Of a stretch of 64,000 nt of DNA, positions 36,957 to 44,867 are shown in pieces. The position numbers were made by a program, and so were the translations under genes. Position 1 is the first letter of the stretch, and each line of letters begins with the position of its first letter. The notes under the pieces are model-generated. The model saw nothing but the letters and a program-made list of their open reading frames with translations. It was not told where the DNA came from and searched no databases. Origin of the DNA: Cupriavidus basilensis OR16 (GTDB lineage: Bacteria > Pseudomonadota > Gammaproteobacteria > Burkholderiales > Burkholderiaceae); the NCBI RefSeq assembly GCF_000243095.1, contig NZ_AHJE01000065.1, positions 37,548-101,547 on the forward strand, in the 5' to 3' direction.

Positions 36957-37906
36957 CTACGCCGACGCGGTGCTGACGCCGGCCGCGCCAAAGGTGGCCA
37001 TCTCGCGCAGGAAGGCCGCGGCCGATGCGACCAGCGGATAGGCCAGCGCGGCGCCGGTGCCTTCGCCCAGGCGCAGGTCCAGCGCCAGCAGCGGCTCGGC
37101 GCCGAAATGCTCCAGCAAACGCCGGTGGCCGTGCTCGTGCGAGCAATGCGAGAACACGCAGTATTCCAGCACCTCGGGCGCGAGGCGCTGCGCCACCAGC
37201 AGCGCGGCCGAGGCGATAAAGCCTCGAGCGGCGCCACCGCGTCCGCATGCAGCGCCAGCGCCTGCGCCAGCACCGCGCGCTTGCGCGCGAGGCCTGCGTC
37301 GTCCAGGCCGGTGCCGCGGCCGATGCAATCGTCGATGGGCGTACCGGTAAGCCGGCTCACCAGGCAAGCGGCCGACGAGGTATTGGCAATGCCCATCTCG
37401 CCAAAACCGATCACATTGCTGCCCTGCTGGGCGTGGCGCAGCACGCGCGCCATGCCGGCGGTGAGCGCCGCCTGCACCTGCTCCGCGCTCATGGCGCGCT
37501 CGATGGCGAAGTTGCGCGTGCCCGCGGCGATGCGGCAGTTGACCAGCCCGGGCGCGGACGGCAGCGGCGCGCGCACGCCCGCGTCCACCACTTCCAGCGC
37601 CAGCCCGTGCAGGCGCGAGAACACATTGATGGCCGCGCCCCCGGCCAGGAAGTTGAGCACCATCTGCGCAGTGACCTCGGCCGGATAGGCGCTCACACCG
37701 GCATCCGCCACGCCGTGGTCGCCGGCGAACACGATCACCGCGGGCCGCGTGAGGCTAGGCGTGCCGCTGCCGGTGATCAGGCCGATCTGCAAGGCCAGGG
37801 TTTCGAGCCGGCCGAGCGCGCCAAGCGGCTTGGTCTTGGCATCGATGGCGGCTTGCAGGGCCGGGCGCAGGGCGGCGTCGAGCGGGGCGATGGCGGGTAA
37901 CTGCAT
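36957..37906 (-). pseudogene. cobT: Nicotinate-nucleotide-DMB phosphoribosyltransferase, broken with about 30 residues missing
   Basis: Makes alpha-ribazole phosphate from dimethylbenzimidazole. The N-terminal two-thirds are intact (KTKPLGALGRLE, VFAGDHGVADAGVSAYP, GEMGIANTSSAACL, GRGTGLDD). The C-terminal part, one frame over, has GFIASAALLVA, HGHRRLLEHFG and the catalytic-glutamate loop LGEGTGAALA. At about 37221-37230 the frame breaks. The family segment with GGFEIAAM and the strand before DGFI, about 30 residues, is missing, which brings the total below the usual 340-350 residues. Loss between two near-identical GGCTTT/ATCGCC stretches would fit. Whether the deletion is real cannot be told here. 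Confidence 0.85.
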
Positions 37907-37909
37907 GGT

Positions 37910-37949
37910 GTTTCTTGAAGTTTCTTAACGTTTCTTGAGGTTGCTTGGT
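37910..37949 (-). repeat. Four tandem 10-bp direct repeats abutting the cobT start
   Basis: On the minus strand, four units of the form nnnAAGAAAC (the first degenerate, AAGCAAC) run at exactly 10-base spacing up to three bases before the cobT ATG. They sit in an AT-richer patch and there is no Shine-Dalgarno sequence for cobT. They could be a helix-phased protein site or an A-rich translation element. Confidence 0.6.
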
Positions 37950-37978
37950 GCGGATTCGCTGGAACAAGAATAGACGTT

Positions 37979-38606
37979 TTACATCTCGACGCCACGCTGG
38001 GCCTTGATGCCTTGCTGAAAGGCATGCTTGACCGGCGTCATGTCCGTCACGGTGTCGGCCGCCTCGATCAGCGCGGGCGGCGCGCCGCGGCCGGTGATGA
38101 CCACATGCTGCATCGGCGGGCGGGCGCGCAGGTCGGCGATGACGGTGTCGACATCGAGGTAATGCAGCTTGAGCGCGATATTGAGCTCGTCCAGCAACAC
38201 GAGCCCGATCGCCGGGTCACGCAGCAGCGAGCGCGCCACCTCCCACGCGGCCTGGGCCTTGGCCACGTCGCGCGCGCGGTCCTGGGGCCTCGCCCATCAC
38301 ATGGAAGGCGCACTGCTCCGGGAAGCGCCGCAGGAACAGTTCCTCGCCGCTGGGAATCGCGCCCTTGATGAATTGCACCACGCCGGCCTGCATGCCGTGG
38401 CCGAGCGCGCGCACCACCATGCCAAAGCCGGAGCTGGACTTGCCCTTGCCGTTGCCGGTGGTGATGACGATCACGCCGCGCTCGTCCTGCGCGGCGGCGA
38501 TCTTGGCATCCACGACATCCTTCTTGCGCGCCATGCGCGCCTTGTGGCGCTCGTCGCGGGCAGCGTCTTCGTTCGTGGAGGGATCGTTGGCTTGAGGCTC
38601 AGTCAT
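37979..38606 (-). pseudogene. cobO: Cob(I)alamin adenosyltransferase CobO, short deletion in the active-site loop
   Basis: Adenosylates corrinoids. The N-terminal part has the P-loop-like ITTGNGKGKSSSGFG (residues about 48-62) and VVQFIKGAIPSGEE. The C-terminal part, in another frame, has AKAQAAWEVARSLL, VLLDELNIALKLHYLD and TGRGAP. At about 38283-38290 the sequence goes from MGE almost directly to QDRARD, where the family has GFTWET between them: a net loss of about 14 bases. In Salmonella CobA the phenylalanine and tryptophan of this loop (Phe91, Trp93) drive removal of the lower ligand, so the protein as read would be inactive. The start overlaps the btuD stop (ATGA). Confidence 0.85.
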
Positions 38607-39436
38607 GTTGCTTTGTCGTCGTGTTCTTGGGGGAGAGTCCCGTCGGCGATCAGCGCGGTATGGCGGCCATCGCTGACGCTGACAATGGGCGTGCGCAGCG
38701 CGTGCGAGCAATGCGCGGGGGTCAGGACCTGCGCGGCCAGGCCATGCAGGCAGAGGCCGTCCTCGGCCAGCAGCAGGGCATGGGTCGCGTAGCGCCGCGC
38801 CAGGTTAAGGTCGTGCAGGATCACCACGATGGCATGGCGCCCGGCGCGCGCCAGCCGGGCCAGGGTTTCCAGCACCATGATCTGGTGGCGCAGGTCGAGG
38901 TGGGCGGCCGGTTCGTCCAGCAGCAGCAGCGGCGCCTGTTGCGCCAGCGTGGCCGCCAGCGAGACGCGCTGGCGCTCGCCGCCGGACAGGGTCAGCACAT
39001 CGCGCCCCGCCAGCGCATCGAGATCCATCTCGCGCACCACCGCCGCAACCACCGCGTCGTCTTCGCGGCCGGCCCAGCCCCAGCCGGAGAGATGCGGATG
39101 ACGGCCCACCGCCACGGCATCGCGCACCGACATCGAGAACGTGTCGTGCACCGCCTGCGGCAGGTAGGCGCGGCGCAATGCCAGGGCCGCGGGCGGGGTC
39201 TCCAGCGGCGCGCGGCCGTCGAGCAGCACCACGCCGCCGTCCGGCTTGCGCAGCCCGGCCAGCACCGACATCAGCGTGGACTTGCCGACGCCGTTCGGGC
39301 CCACGATGCACCACAGCTCGCCAGCCTGCATGGACAAGCTCAGCCCATCGAGCAGTGAGCGCGTGCCGGCGCGCAACTGCAGGGACTGCAGCACCAGCGA
39401 CGGACATGCGGTGACGGGTTCGTTCCAGGTCGGCAT
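38603..39436 (-). CDS. btuD: Cobalamin ABC transporter ATP-binding protein
   Basis: ATPase of the B12 (or other corrinoid) importer. The 277-residue protein has Walker A GPNGVGKST (about residues 47-55), the signature LSGGERQRVSLA near 153, Walker B LLLLDEPAAHLD near 174 and the switch histidine in VVILHDLNLARRY near 207. It lies five bases after btuC and overlaps cobO. The family also includes siderophore importers, but btuB, btuF and the cob genes around it make B12 the likely substrate. Confidence 0.92.
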   Translation of the reverse strand: MPTWNEPVTACPSLVLQSLQLRAGTRSLLDGLSLSMQAGELWCIVGPNGVGKSTLMSVLAGLRKPDGGVVLLDGRAPLETPPAALALRRAYLPQAVHDTFSMSVRDAVAVGRHPHLSGWGWAGREDDAVVAAVVREMDLDALAGRDVLTLSGGERQRVSLAATLAQQAPLLLLDEPAAHLDLRHQIMVLETLARLARAGRHAIVVILHDLNLARRYATHALLLAEDGLCLHGLAAQVLTPAHCSHALRTPIVSVSDGRHTALIADGTLPQEHDDKAT

Positions 39437-39441
39437 GGTGA

Positions 39442-40449
39442 TCAGCGCGGCCTGCGCAGCAGTAGAAAGAGGAAGGTCGGCACGCCCAGCAGCGCTGTGA
39501 TCACGCCCACCGGCAACTGCGCGGGTGCAATCACCGTGCGTGCCACCAGGTCGGCGGCCATCAGCAAGGTGCCGCCCAGCAAGGCCGAGGCAGGCAACAT
39601 CAGGCGCTGGTCGTTGCCCCAGGCAAGGCGCACCAGGTGCGGCACCACCAGCCCGACAAAGCCGATCGAGCCGGCCGAGGTGATGGCCACCGCGATCGCC
39701 AGCGAGGCCAGCACGAACACCGACATGCGCACCGCGCCAACGCGCACGCCCAGCGCCTGCGCCACGGTCTCGCCCAGCAGCATGGCATTGAGCGAGCGCG
39801 CCAGCGGCATCGCCAGCAGCACGGCCAGCGCCAGCGCACCCAGCGCGAGCCCGTAGCTGGCGGTGCCGCCCAGGTCGCCGGTCAGCCAGAACAGCATGCC
39901 GCGCAAGCGGGCCTCGGGCGCCACGCTGAGGATCAGGGTAATGAGCGCGCCCCAGCCGGCGGCCAGGATCACGCCGGTCAGCAGCAGGCGCGAGCCGGCC
40001 TCATGATGGCCGCCCTGCACCTGCGGATGCAGCAGGTCGCGCCGCGCCAGCGTGGCCACCAGCACCATCGAGAACAGCGCGCCGCCGGCCGCGCCGGCCT
40101 GCACCGTCCACAGTGGCCACATCATCAGCATGGCGGTGAGCGCGCCCGTGGCCGCGCCACCCGACACGCCAAGCACATAGGGCTCGGCCAGCGGGTTGCG
40201 CAGCAGCACCTGCATCAGCGCGCCGGTCAGGGCCAGCAGGCCGCCGCAAGCGAACGCCGCGGCCGCGCGGGGCAGGCGCAGTTCACGCACGATGGCGCCG
40301 GCGGTATCGTCGGCGCCGCCGGACAGCGCCTGCCAGACCTGCGCGCCCGACAGCGGCACGCTGCCCACCGCCAGCGACAGCAGGAACACCGCCACGCCGG
40401 CGGCGGCAAGCATCAGCCAGACGGCTAGCGCGCGGCGCATGTCAGGCAA
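39442..40449 (-). CDS. btuC: Cobalamin ABC transporter permease
   Basis: FecCD/BtuC-type inner-membrane permease, 335 residues with about ten helices. Family signatures are LRLPRAAAAFACGGLLALTGALMQ (residues about 57-80), NPLAEPYVLGVSGGAATG near 84 and GFVGLVVPHLVR near 258. It pairs with the ATPase encoded five bases downstream and receives B12 from BtuF. It starts six bases after the btuB stop, so it shares the riboswitch-controlled transcript. Confidence 0.93.
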   Translation of the reverse strand: MPDMRRALAVWLMLAAAGVAVFLLSLAVGSVPLSGAQVWQALSGGADDTAGAIVRELRLPRAAAAFACGGLLALTGALMQVLLRNPLAEPYVLGVSGGAATGALTAMLMMWPLWTVQAGAAGGALFSMVLVATLARRDLLHPQVQGGHHEAGSRLLLTGVILAAGWGALITLILSVAPEARLRGMLFWLTGDLGGTASYGLALGALALAVLLAMPLARSLNAMLLGETVAQALGVRVGAVRMSVFVLASLAIAVAITSAGSIGFVGLVVPHLVRLAWGNDQRLMLPASALLGGTLLMAADLVARTVIAPAQLPVGVITALLGVPTFLFLLLRRPR

Positions 40450-40455
40450 CCACCA

Positions 40456-42396
40456 TCATTTCTGGCGCCAGCCGAGCGTGACAAAGCCGGCGCGTCCCTG
40501 CGTGTTGTAGGGATAGGCGAGCTGGTAGTTCTTGTCGAACAGGTTTTCCACACGGGCGGCCACGAACCATTGCTTGTCGATGTTATAGCGGGCATTGAGG
40601 TTGACGATACCGTATCCGCCCAGCGTGCGCGAGCCGCTATCCATGCGCGTCGAGGAGATGATCCACTCGCCGCCCAGGCGGAAGTCGCCAAACTGGCGGC
40701 CCACGTCGAAGGCGGCATGGCGGCGCGCGCGGCGCAGCAACTGCGTATTGCTCTGCTCGTCCACCGGGTTCTGGAAGGTGATGCTGGCGCCCACGTCGGT
40801 GCCCATCAGCTTGGCGCGCCACGAGGCTTCGATGCCTTGCACCTTGGCCTTGTTGACATTCTGCGCCAGGAACAAGCCATTGGGCTGCAGCGCCGCGGTG
40901 ATCAGGTTGTCATAGCGGGTCTCGAACACGGTCACGCGCAGCAGGCCGGCGGCGTCCGTGTTGTACTGCGCGCCCAGTTCGACCGACTTGGCACGCTCGG
41001 GCTTGATGCCGGGCTGGCCATAGCCCGGGTAGTACAGCTCGTTGAACGTCGGCGCGCGGAAGGCGTTGCTGGCGTTGGCGATCAGCTTGAACGCGTTGGT
41101 CAGGTTATAGCCATAGCCGGCGAAGTAGCTGGCCTGGCTGCCGAAATCCGAGTAATGGTCGTTGCGCACGTTGAGCTGCAACTGATGCTTGCCAAGGCGC
41201 CCGTCGTAGCCGCCAAACACCGAGGTCACGTTGCGGTTGGGCGCGGTATAGGTGCTGGAATCGAACTCCTGCTGCAGGTATTCGGTACCGAACAGCAAGG
41301 TGTGCGCGGGCGCCAGCGCGTATTCGTTCTGCCAGGTGTACTGGCGGTTACGTGTATTGAAGCGGCTGTCGAACAGGCCGTTCTTGGTGTTCTCGCTGCG
41401 ATCCTCGCTCTGAGCCACCTTGAAGTGCGTGCTCCAGTCCCGTGTGATCTTGCCGTTGACAAAAGCGGATACGGTGTACAGCTCGCTGTTCATCCACCAG
41501 ACATCGGTGGGCTTGCCCACCGTGCTGTCGTAGGAGAGCTTGCTCTTCGAATAGTAGGCGGTGACGCCGGCGTCCCAGTCGCTGGTGAAGCGATGCTTGA
41601 CCTGGCCCGATACGCTCTTGTTGTCGTAGGGGTTGTCGTTGGGGTTGGCCTTGGGCTGCTGCTTGGTGTTGATGGCCGAGAAGCCGTCGGTCTTGATGGC
41701 CGAGCCGGTGATATTGAACGACGTGTCGCCGATCTGGCCGCCGTAGCCCACCGTGCCCTGGCGCGTATTGTTGCTGCCATACTCGATCTGCGCGTTGGCC
41801 GCCGGGGCCTGGCCCGCGCCGCTCTTGGTGAAGATCTGCACCACGCCGCCGATCGCATCCGAGCCATACAGCGCGGAAACGTTGCCGCGCACGATTTCGA
41901 TATGGTCGATCTGGTCGGGCAGGATGTTCGAGAGCTGGGCCGTGCCGCTGCTGGCCGCCGAGATCCGCACGCCGTCAATCAGGATCAGCGTCTGATTCGA
42001 GTTGGCCCCGCGCATGAACAGGCTGGTATTGGCACCCAGGCCACCGTTGGCGGCAAACTCCACGCCGGCCTGCGTGCGCAGCAGCGAGCGCAGGTCGATC
42101 GCCTGCGAGTTGATGATGTCCTGCTGGGTCACCACCGTCGTGTGCGGCAATGCCTCGGTAATCGGCTGGGGTGTGCGGTTGGCGCTGACCACCACCGGCG
42201 CGAGCTGCGCGTCGGCGGCCGGCTGCACGGCGGCAGCCTCGCTGGCCTGGGCCACGGCGGCACCGGGCACGCACACGGCGAGCAGGGCCAGCAAGGCGAC
42301 AGGCGTGGCGCAGACGTGTCGGGAGACAAAAACAGGGGCGGTCTTGTGGCGCGCCGGCAATGCCGGACGGCTCGACTTGTAAGACGATGAGCGCAT
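40456..42396 (-). CDS. btuB: TonB-dependent vitamin B12 receptor
   Basis: Outer-membrane receptor that imports cobalamin using TonB energy. The 646-residue protein has a long signal region (to about residue 50, ending GAAVAQA), a TonB-box-like APVVVSANRTPQ near 67, the plug domain (SLLRTQAGVEFAANGG, LFMRGANSNQTLILIDGVRI, IEIVRGNVSALYGSDAIGGVVQIFTK) and a barrel whose last strand ends in GFVTLGWRQK; C-terminal phenylalanine is the usual signal, and lysine here is a mild oddity. The start at 42396 gives a normal signal length. Expression should be shut down by B12 through the riboswitch directly upstream. Confidence 0.94.
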   Translation of the reverse strand: MRSSSYKSSRPALPARHKTAPVFVSRHVCATPVALLALLAVCVPGAAVAQASEAAAVQPAADAQLAPVVVSANRTPQPITEALPHTTVVTQQDIINSQAIDLRSLLRTQAGVEFAANGGLGANTSLFMRGANSNQTLILIDGVRISAASSGTAQLSNILPDQIDHIEIVRGNVSALYGSDAIGGVVQIFTKSGAGQAPAANAQIEYGSNNTRQGTVGYGGQIGDTSFNITGSAIKTDGFSAINTKQQPKANPNDNPYDNKSVSGQVKHRFTSDWDAGVTAYYSKSKLSYDSTVGKPTDVWWMNSELYTVSAFVNGKITRDWSTHFKVAQSEDRSENTKNGLFDSRFNTRNRQYTWQNEYALAPAHTLLFGTEYLQQEFDSSTYTAPNRNVTSVFGGYDGRLGKHQLQLNVRNDHYSDFGSQASYFAGYGYNLTNAFKLIANASNAFRAPTFNELYYPGYGQPGIKPERAKSVELGAQYNTDAAGLLRVTVFETRYDNLITAALQPNGLFLAQNVNKAKVQGIEASWRAKLMGTDVGASITFQNPVDEQSNTQLLRRARRHAAFDVGRQFGDFRLGGEWIISSTRMDSGSRTLGGYGIVNLNARYNIDKQWFVAARVENLFDKNYQLAYPYNTQGRAGFVTLGWRQK

Positions 42397-42504
42397 GATG
42401 CGGATTATGGGAGAGAGCTGCCTGGTCCGTTCCCCCGCGGACCGTCTGGCGACGAAGCGCGCCGCTGGCTTGCGCGGCAAAAAGCAGCGGAGGGCGGCGC
42501 ACTC

Positions 42505-42675
42505 TCGTTCAGGCCGGTATCCGGGCTGACGACACCAGCGATCACGGTCGCTTACCGTTGCGGGGCCGTTGCGGGGGCAGCACAGGTTGGCTCGGCCCTG
42601 CCCTGGCGGCGGCGGCTGGCTCCCTGTTTCCCGTTGAACTGCAACCCTGTAGTGAATAGGATTACGAGCACCTGG
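42505..42675 (-). promoter_or_regulatory. Cobalamin riboswitch upstream of btuB
   Basis: On the minus strand the leader reads, in order: AGGTGC; GGGAAACAGGGAGCC; CTGTGCTGCCCCCGCAACGG; GGTAAGCGACC; and CAGCCCGGATACCGGCCTG. These are the conserved blocks of the B12 riboswitch, including the B12 box and the closing pyrimidine-purine stem. The B12 box contains an 11-base tandem duplication (CCCCGCAACGG twice, plus-strand 42555-42576). The element ends about 110 bases before the btuB ATG and should control the whole btuB-to-phosphatase operon. Confidence 0.92.
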
Positions 42676-42887
42676 AACGTGCGCGAGTGTAGGCAGTTTC
42701 GAGGCAAGCGTCAATGCCGCGGCAAAACAGCGGGAAAGCGCCTGGAAACAGGCATAAAGCCGCCGCCACGGATGCCGTTAAACGACGATGCATGCAACTT
42801 CGGCTCGCAGGCCCGGTCACACACGTCTGCATTCGCCGTCCGCACGATAGCGCTTGGGCTAAAATCCCAAAACCCGAGACCCTAGAT

Positions 42888-43241
42888 ATGACAGGCTCTA
42901 TGCTCACCGAACTCGAACAACTCGCCGCCAAGATCGGGCGTGTGCTGCACCATGCCGATACCCTGGCGGCGGAGAACCAGCGGCTGCGGGAGGAGATCGA
43001 ACGCCTGCAGGCCGAAACCGGCCAGCTGCGCGGCGACCGCGAAGCCATGGCCGCCGACCGCGAGCTGCTCAATATCAAGATCGAGGAAGCGCAGCTGCGC
43101 ATCCAGTCGATCCTGGACAAGCTGCCCACCGCCAGCGACGCCCGCCAGCTCGACCTGCTCGGCGAGGGCGAGGCGGCCAGGCTCGGCGAGGGCGAGGCGG
43201 CCAGCCGCGCCGAACAGAAGGCAACCGGAGAAAACGCATGA
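42888..43241 (+). CDS. ZapB-like coiled-coil cell division protein
   Basis: A 117-residue protein, mostly one coiled coil (residues 5-80: LEQLAAKIGRVLHHADTLAAENQ, then LREEIERLQAE and RELLNIKIEEAQLRIQ). It ends in a short tail with a duplicated eight-residue unit (LGEGEAAR/S), encoded by a 24-base direct repeat at 43158-43204. The coiled coil and its position four bases overlapping zapA point to the TIGR02449/ZapB-like proteins that stabilise the Z ring. The ATG at 42888 or the one at 42900 may be the true start. A TAAAAT -10-like element lies at 42860-42865. Confidence 0.8.
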   Translation: MTGSMLTELEQLAAKIGRVLHHADTLAAENQRLREEIERLQAETGQLRGDREAMAADRELLNIKIEEAQLRIQSILDKLPTASDARQLDLLGEGEAARLGEGEAASRAEQKATGENA

Positions 43242-43579
43242 GCAATAAGCAAGTCGAAGTGAACATTGCCGGCCAGTCCTACCGGTTCGCCATCGCCCCC
43301 GACAACGAGGCCGCGCTGCTGGAAGCCGTGGCACTGGTAGACGACCAGATGACCCGGCTCAAGGGCGGGGTATCGGCCAAGGGCGTGGAACGCGTTGCCG
43401 TGATGGCCGCGATCAGCATCGCCTCGGACCTGCTCTCGCTCAAGCGCAAGCAGCAAGACGATGGCGCCATTCCCGTTGATGCGGTGCGTGCGCGCATTCG
43501 CGAGTTGAACGAACGCGCGGATGAAGCCCTGCGCCAGTACGCGCATGTGGGCACCAATTCGCCCGTGCCGCGCAACTGA
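43238..43579 (+). CDS. zapA: Cell division protein ZapA
   Basis: FtsZ-binding protein that bundles filaments at the division site. The 113-residue protein has NIAGQSYRFAIAPDNEAALLEAV (the N-terminal ZapA domain) and GVERVAVMAAISIASDLL, then a C-terminal helix. It overlaps the coiled-coil gene (ATGA). In E. coli zapA is followed by ssrS (6S RNA); the same order is kept here. Confidence 0.92.
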   Translation: MSNKQVEVNIAGQSYRFAIAPDNEAALLEAVALVDDQMTRLKGGVSAKGVERVAVMAAISIASDLLSLKRKQQDDGAIPVDAVRARIRELNERADEALRQYAHVGTNSPVPRN

Positions 43580-43704
43580 TGCCCTGCCCTGCGCCGGCGG
43601 TGTACCGCACGGCACAGGTGGGCGGCGCTACGTTCGCGATTTCGGCCCGATGTGCCCCACATGCCGCGCGCGTCAGCAAAATGTAACGACACGCAAAGAC
43701 GGGC
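43580..43704. other. Spacer after zapA
   Basis: The start of a 709-base gene-free stretch between zapA and the EVE gene. This first part shows no ORF or clear element; the remainder is listed as a promoter, hairpins, 6S RNA and a terminator. Confidence 0.5.
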
Positions 43705-43733
43705 TTGGTATGGAAAGCCTCGCGGTGTATAGT
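43705..43733 (+). promoter_or_regulatory. Sigma-70 promoter upstream of the 6S RNA region
   Basis: TTGGTA, exactly 17 bases, then TATAGT. This is the best promoter match in the window. Transcription would start near 43740, about 155 bases before the predicted 6S RNA 5' end, which suggests a longer precursor like the P2 transcript of E. coli ssrS. Confidence 0.75.
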
Positions 43734-43773
43734 GGAGCCAAGCCGCACCAAGCCACATCGTGGCGGCACCTTA

Positions 43774-43803
43774 GGTCGGGTTATCGCGCCTGACCGCCGT
43801 TTT
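43774..43803 (+). terminator. Weak hairpin with T-run downstream of zapA
   Basis: GGTCGGG / CCTGACC (one G-U pair) with an eight-base loop, then GCCGTTTT. It could end zapA transcripts or simply be part of the 6S precursor leader, since it lies after the TATAGT promoter. Confidence 0.35.
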
Positions 43804-43826
43804 CATCCCATCCAAGTTAGAAACGG

Positions 43827-43889
43827 CAAACGTCTGACAGCCATGCCAAAGCAGTATGCGTTTGGCAGTGCAAAAAGGTCAGACGTTTG
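43827..43889 (+). repeat. Long inverted repeat just upstream of 6S RNA
   Basis: Perfect 12-base arms CAAACGTCTGAC (43827-43838) and GTCAGACGTTTG (43878-43889) enclose a second stem TGCCAAA / TTTGGCA (43844-43850, 43861-43867). The structure ends about six bases before the predicted 6S terminal stem. It is plausible as a processing signal or a separate small RNA domain. Confidence 0.75.
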
Positions 43890-43894
43890 ACAGT

Positions 43895-44095
43895 TTCCCT
43901 GCCTGGTTCGTCAGGATCATATTCCTTGAACCGATAAGCATTTGTTGGTGCGGGATTATGCCGTGTGGGCGAGCGCGTCGCATGGTTCATAGTTGCAGTC
44001 TGGACTCCCTGAATCGGTGATGTACCCGAAATGCGGCTTCCGCAGCCACTCTGAACCTCACTTGGGTTCAGGATGCCGATCCAGCGGCCGAGGCG
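43895..44095 (+). ncRNA. ssrS: 6S RNA
   Basis: Global regulator that binds the sigma-70 RNA polymerase holoenzyme. Support: the position after zapA; a 5' arm CCCTGCCTGG that pairs with CCGAGGCGGGG at the 3' end; an internal CCTTGAACCGATAAGC; and the conserved 3' part CTGAACCTCACTTGGGTTCAGG followed by GATCCAGCGGC, which resembles the E. coli CTTGAACCAAGGGTTCAAG region. The length of about 200 bases is typical. The ends are approximate. Confidence 0.85.
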
Positions 44096-44106
44096 GGGAC
44101 CCCTCT

Positions 44107-44137
44107 AAAGGCGGTGGTTATTCAACCACCGCCTTTT
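44107..44137 (+). terminator. Rho-independent terminator after 6S RNA
   Basis: Perfect stem AAAGGCGGTGGTT / AACCACCGCCTTT around a four-base loop, ending TTTT. The A-run before the stem makes it potentially active in both directions. Confidence 0.9.
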
Positions 44138-44288
44138 CCTTTTGTGGCGCGGGCCAACCTGCGTTGCCTCTGCAGTGCCCCCTCCCTCTGTTTTTGCGCC
44201 ACGGCCCACATCCGCCAGACGGTTTTCTTTTGGCCGTGCTTGCTGCAACATATCGCTGTCGCCAACGTCACGCCCGCCCTGCCCGCCC

Positions 44289-44783
44289 ATGAGCCGATCC
44301 ACGCAAGCCAATGCCGCCGCGCGCGCCCGCCAGTACTGGCTGATGAAGTCGGAACCCGACGAGGCCAGCATCGATACGCTGGCCGAACGCGGCACCTTGC
44401 CATGGACCGGCGTGCGCAACTACCAGGCCCGCAACTTCATGCGCGACGGCATGCAGATCGGCGACGGCGTGCTGTTCTATCACTCCTCCTGCCCCCAGCC
44501 CGGCATTGCCGGCCTGGCCGAGGTCAGCTCACACGCCTACCCAGATCCCACCCAGTTCGACCCGAACAGCGATTACTACGACGCCGCCGCCAAGCCCGAG
44601 GCACCGCGCTGGATGCTGGTTGATGTGCGCTTTATCGGCAAGGGCCCGCTGATTTCGCTGGCCGACCTGCGCGCGCATGACGAACTGGCCGACATGGTCG
44701 TGCTACGCCGCGGCAACCGGTTGTCGATCACGCCGGTGACCCCGGCCGAATGGCGTTTCATCACCACGCGGCTGATGCGCTAG
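44289..44783 (+). CDS. EVE-domain protein
   Basis: A 164-residue protein of the EVE (PUA-like) fold, thought to recognise modified bases in nucleic acids. Motifs: ARQYWLMKSEPDEASIDTL near residue 14, WTGVRNYQARNFMRDGMQIGDGVLFYHS near 38, GIAGLAEV near 72 and a C-terminal RLSITPVTPAEWRFI. It starts at 44289 (MSRSTQANAAA). In E. coli the gene after 6S RNA is the 5-formyltetrahydrofolate cyclo-ligase; here the slot holds this one. Confidence 0.9.
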   Translation: MSRSTQANAAARARQYWLMKSEPDEASIDTLAERGTLPWTGVRNYQARNFMRDGMQIGDGVLFYHSSCPQPGIAGLAEVSSHAYPDPTQFDPNSDYYDAAAKPEAPRWMLVDVRFIGKGPLISLADLRAHDELADMVVLRRGNRLSITPVTPAEWRFITTRLMR

Positions 44784-44867
44784 CCTGGCACCGACGGTCA
44801 CAGTAGCGGCATGACACAATGGCTGCCGATAACATAACTACAACGCCAACAAGGTCGATTCCGCGTC

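Noticed and set aside
43887..43892. TTGACA just before 6S RNA as its -35 box
   Set aside because: No -10-like hexamer at 16-18 bases; it overlaps the right arm of the inverted repeat.
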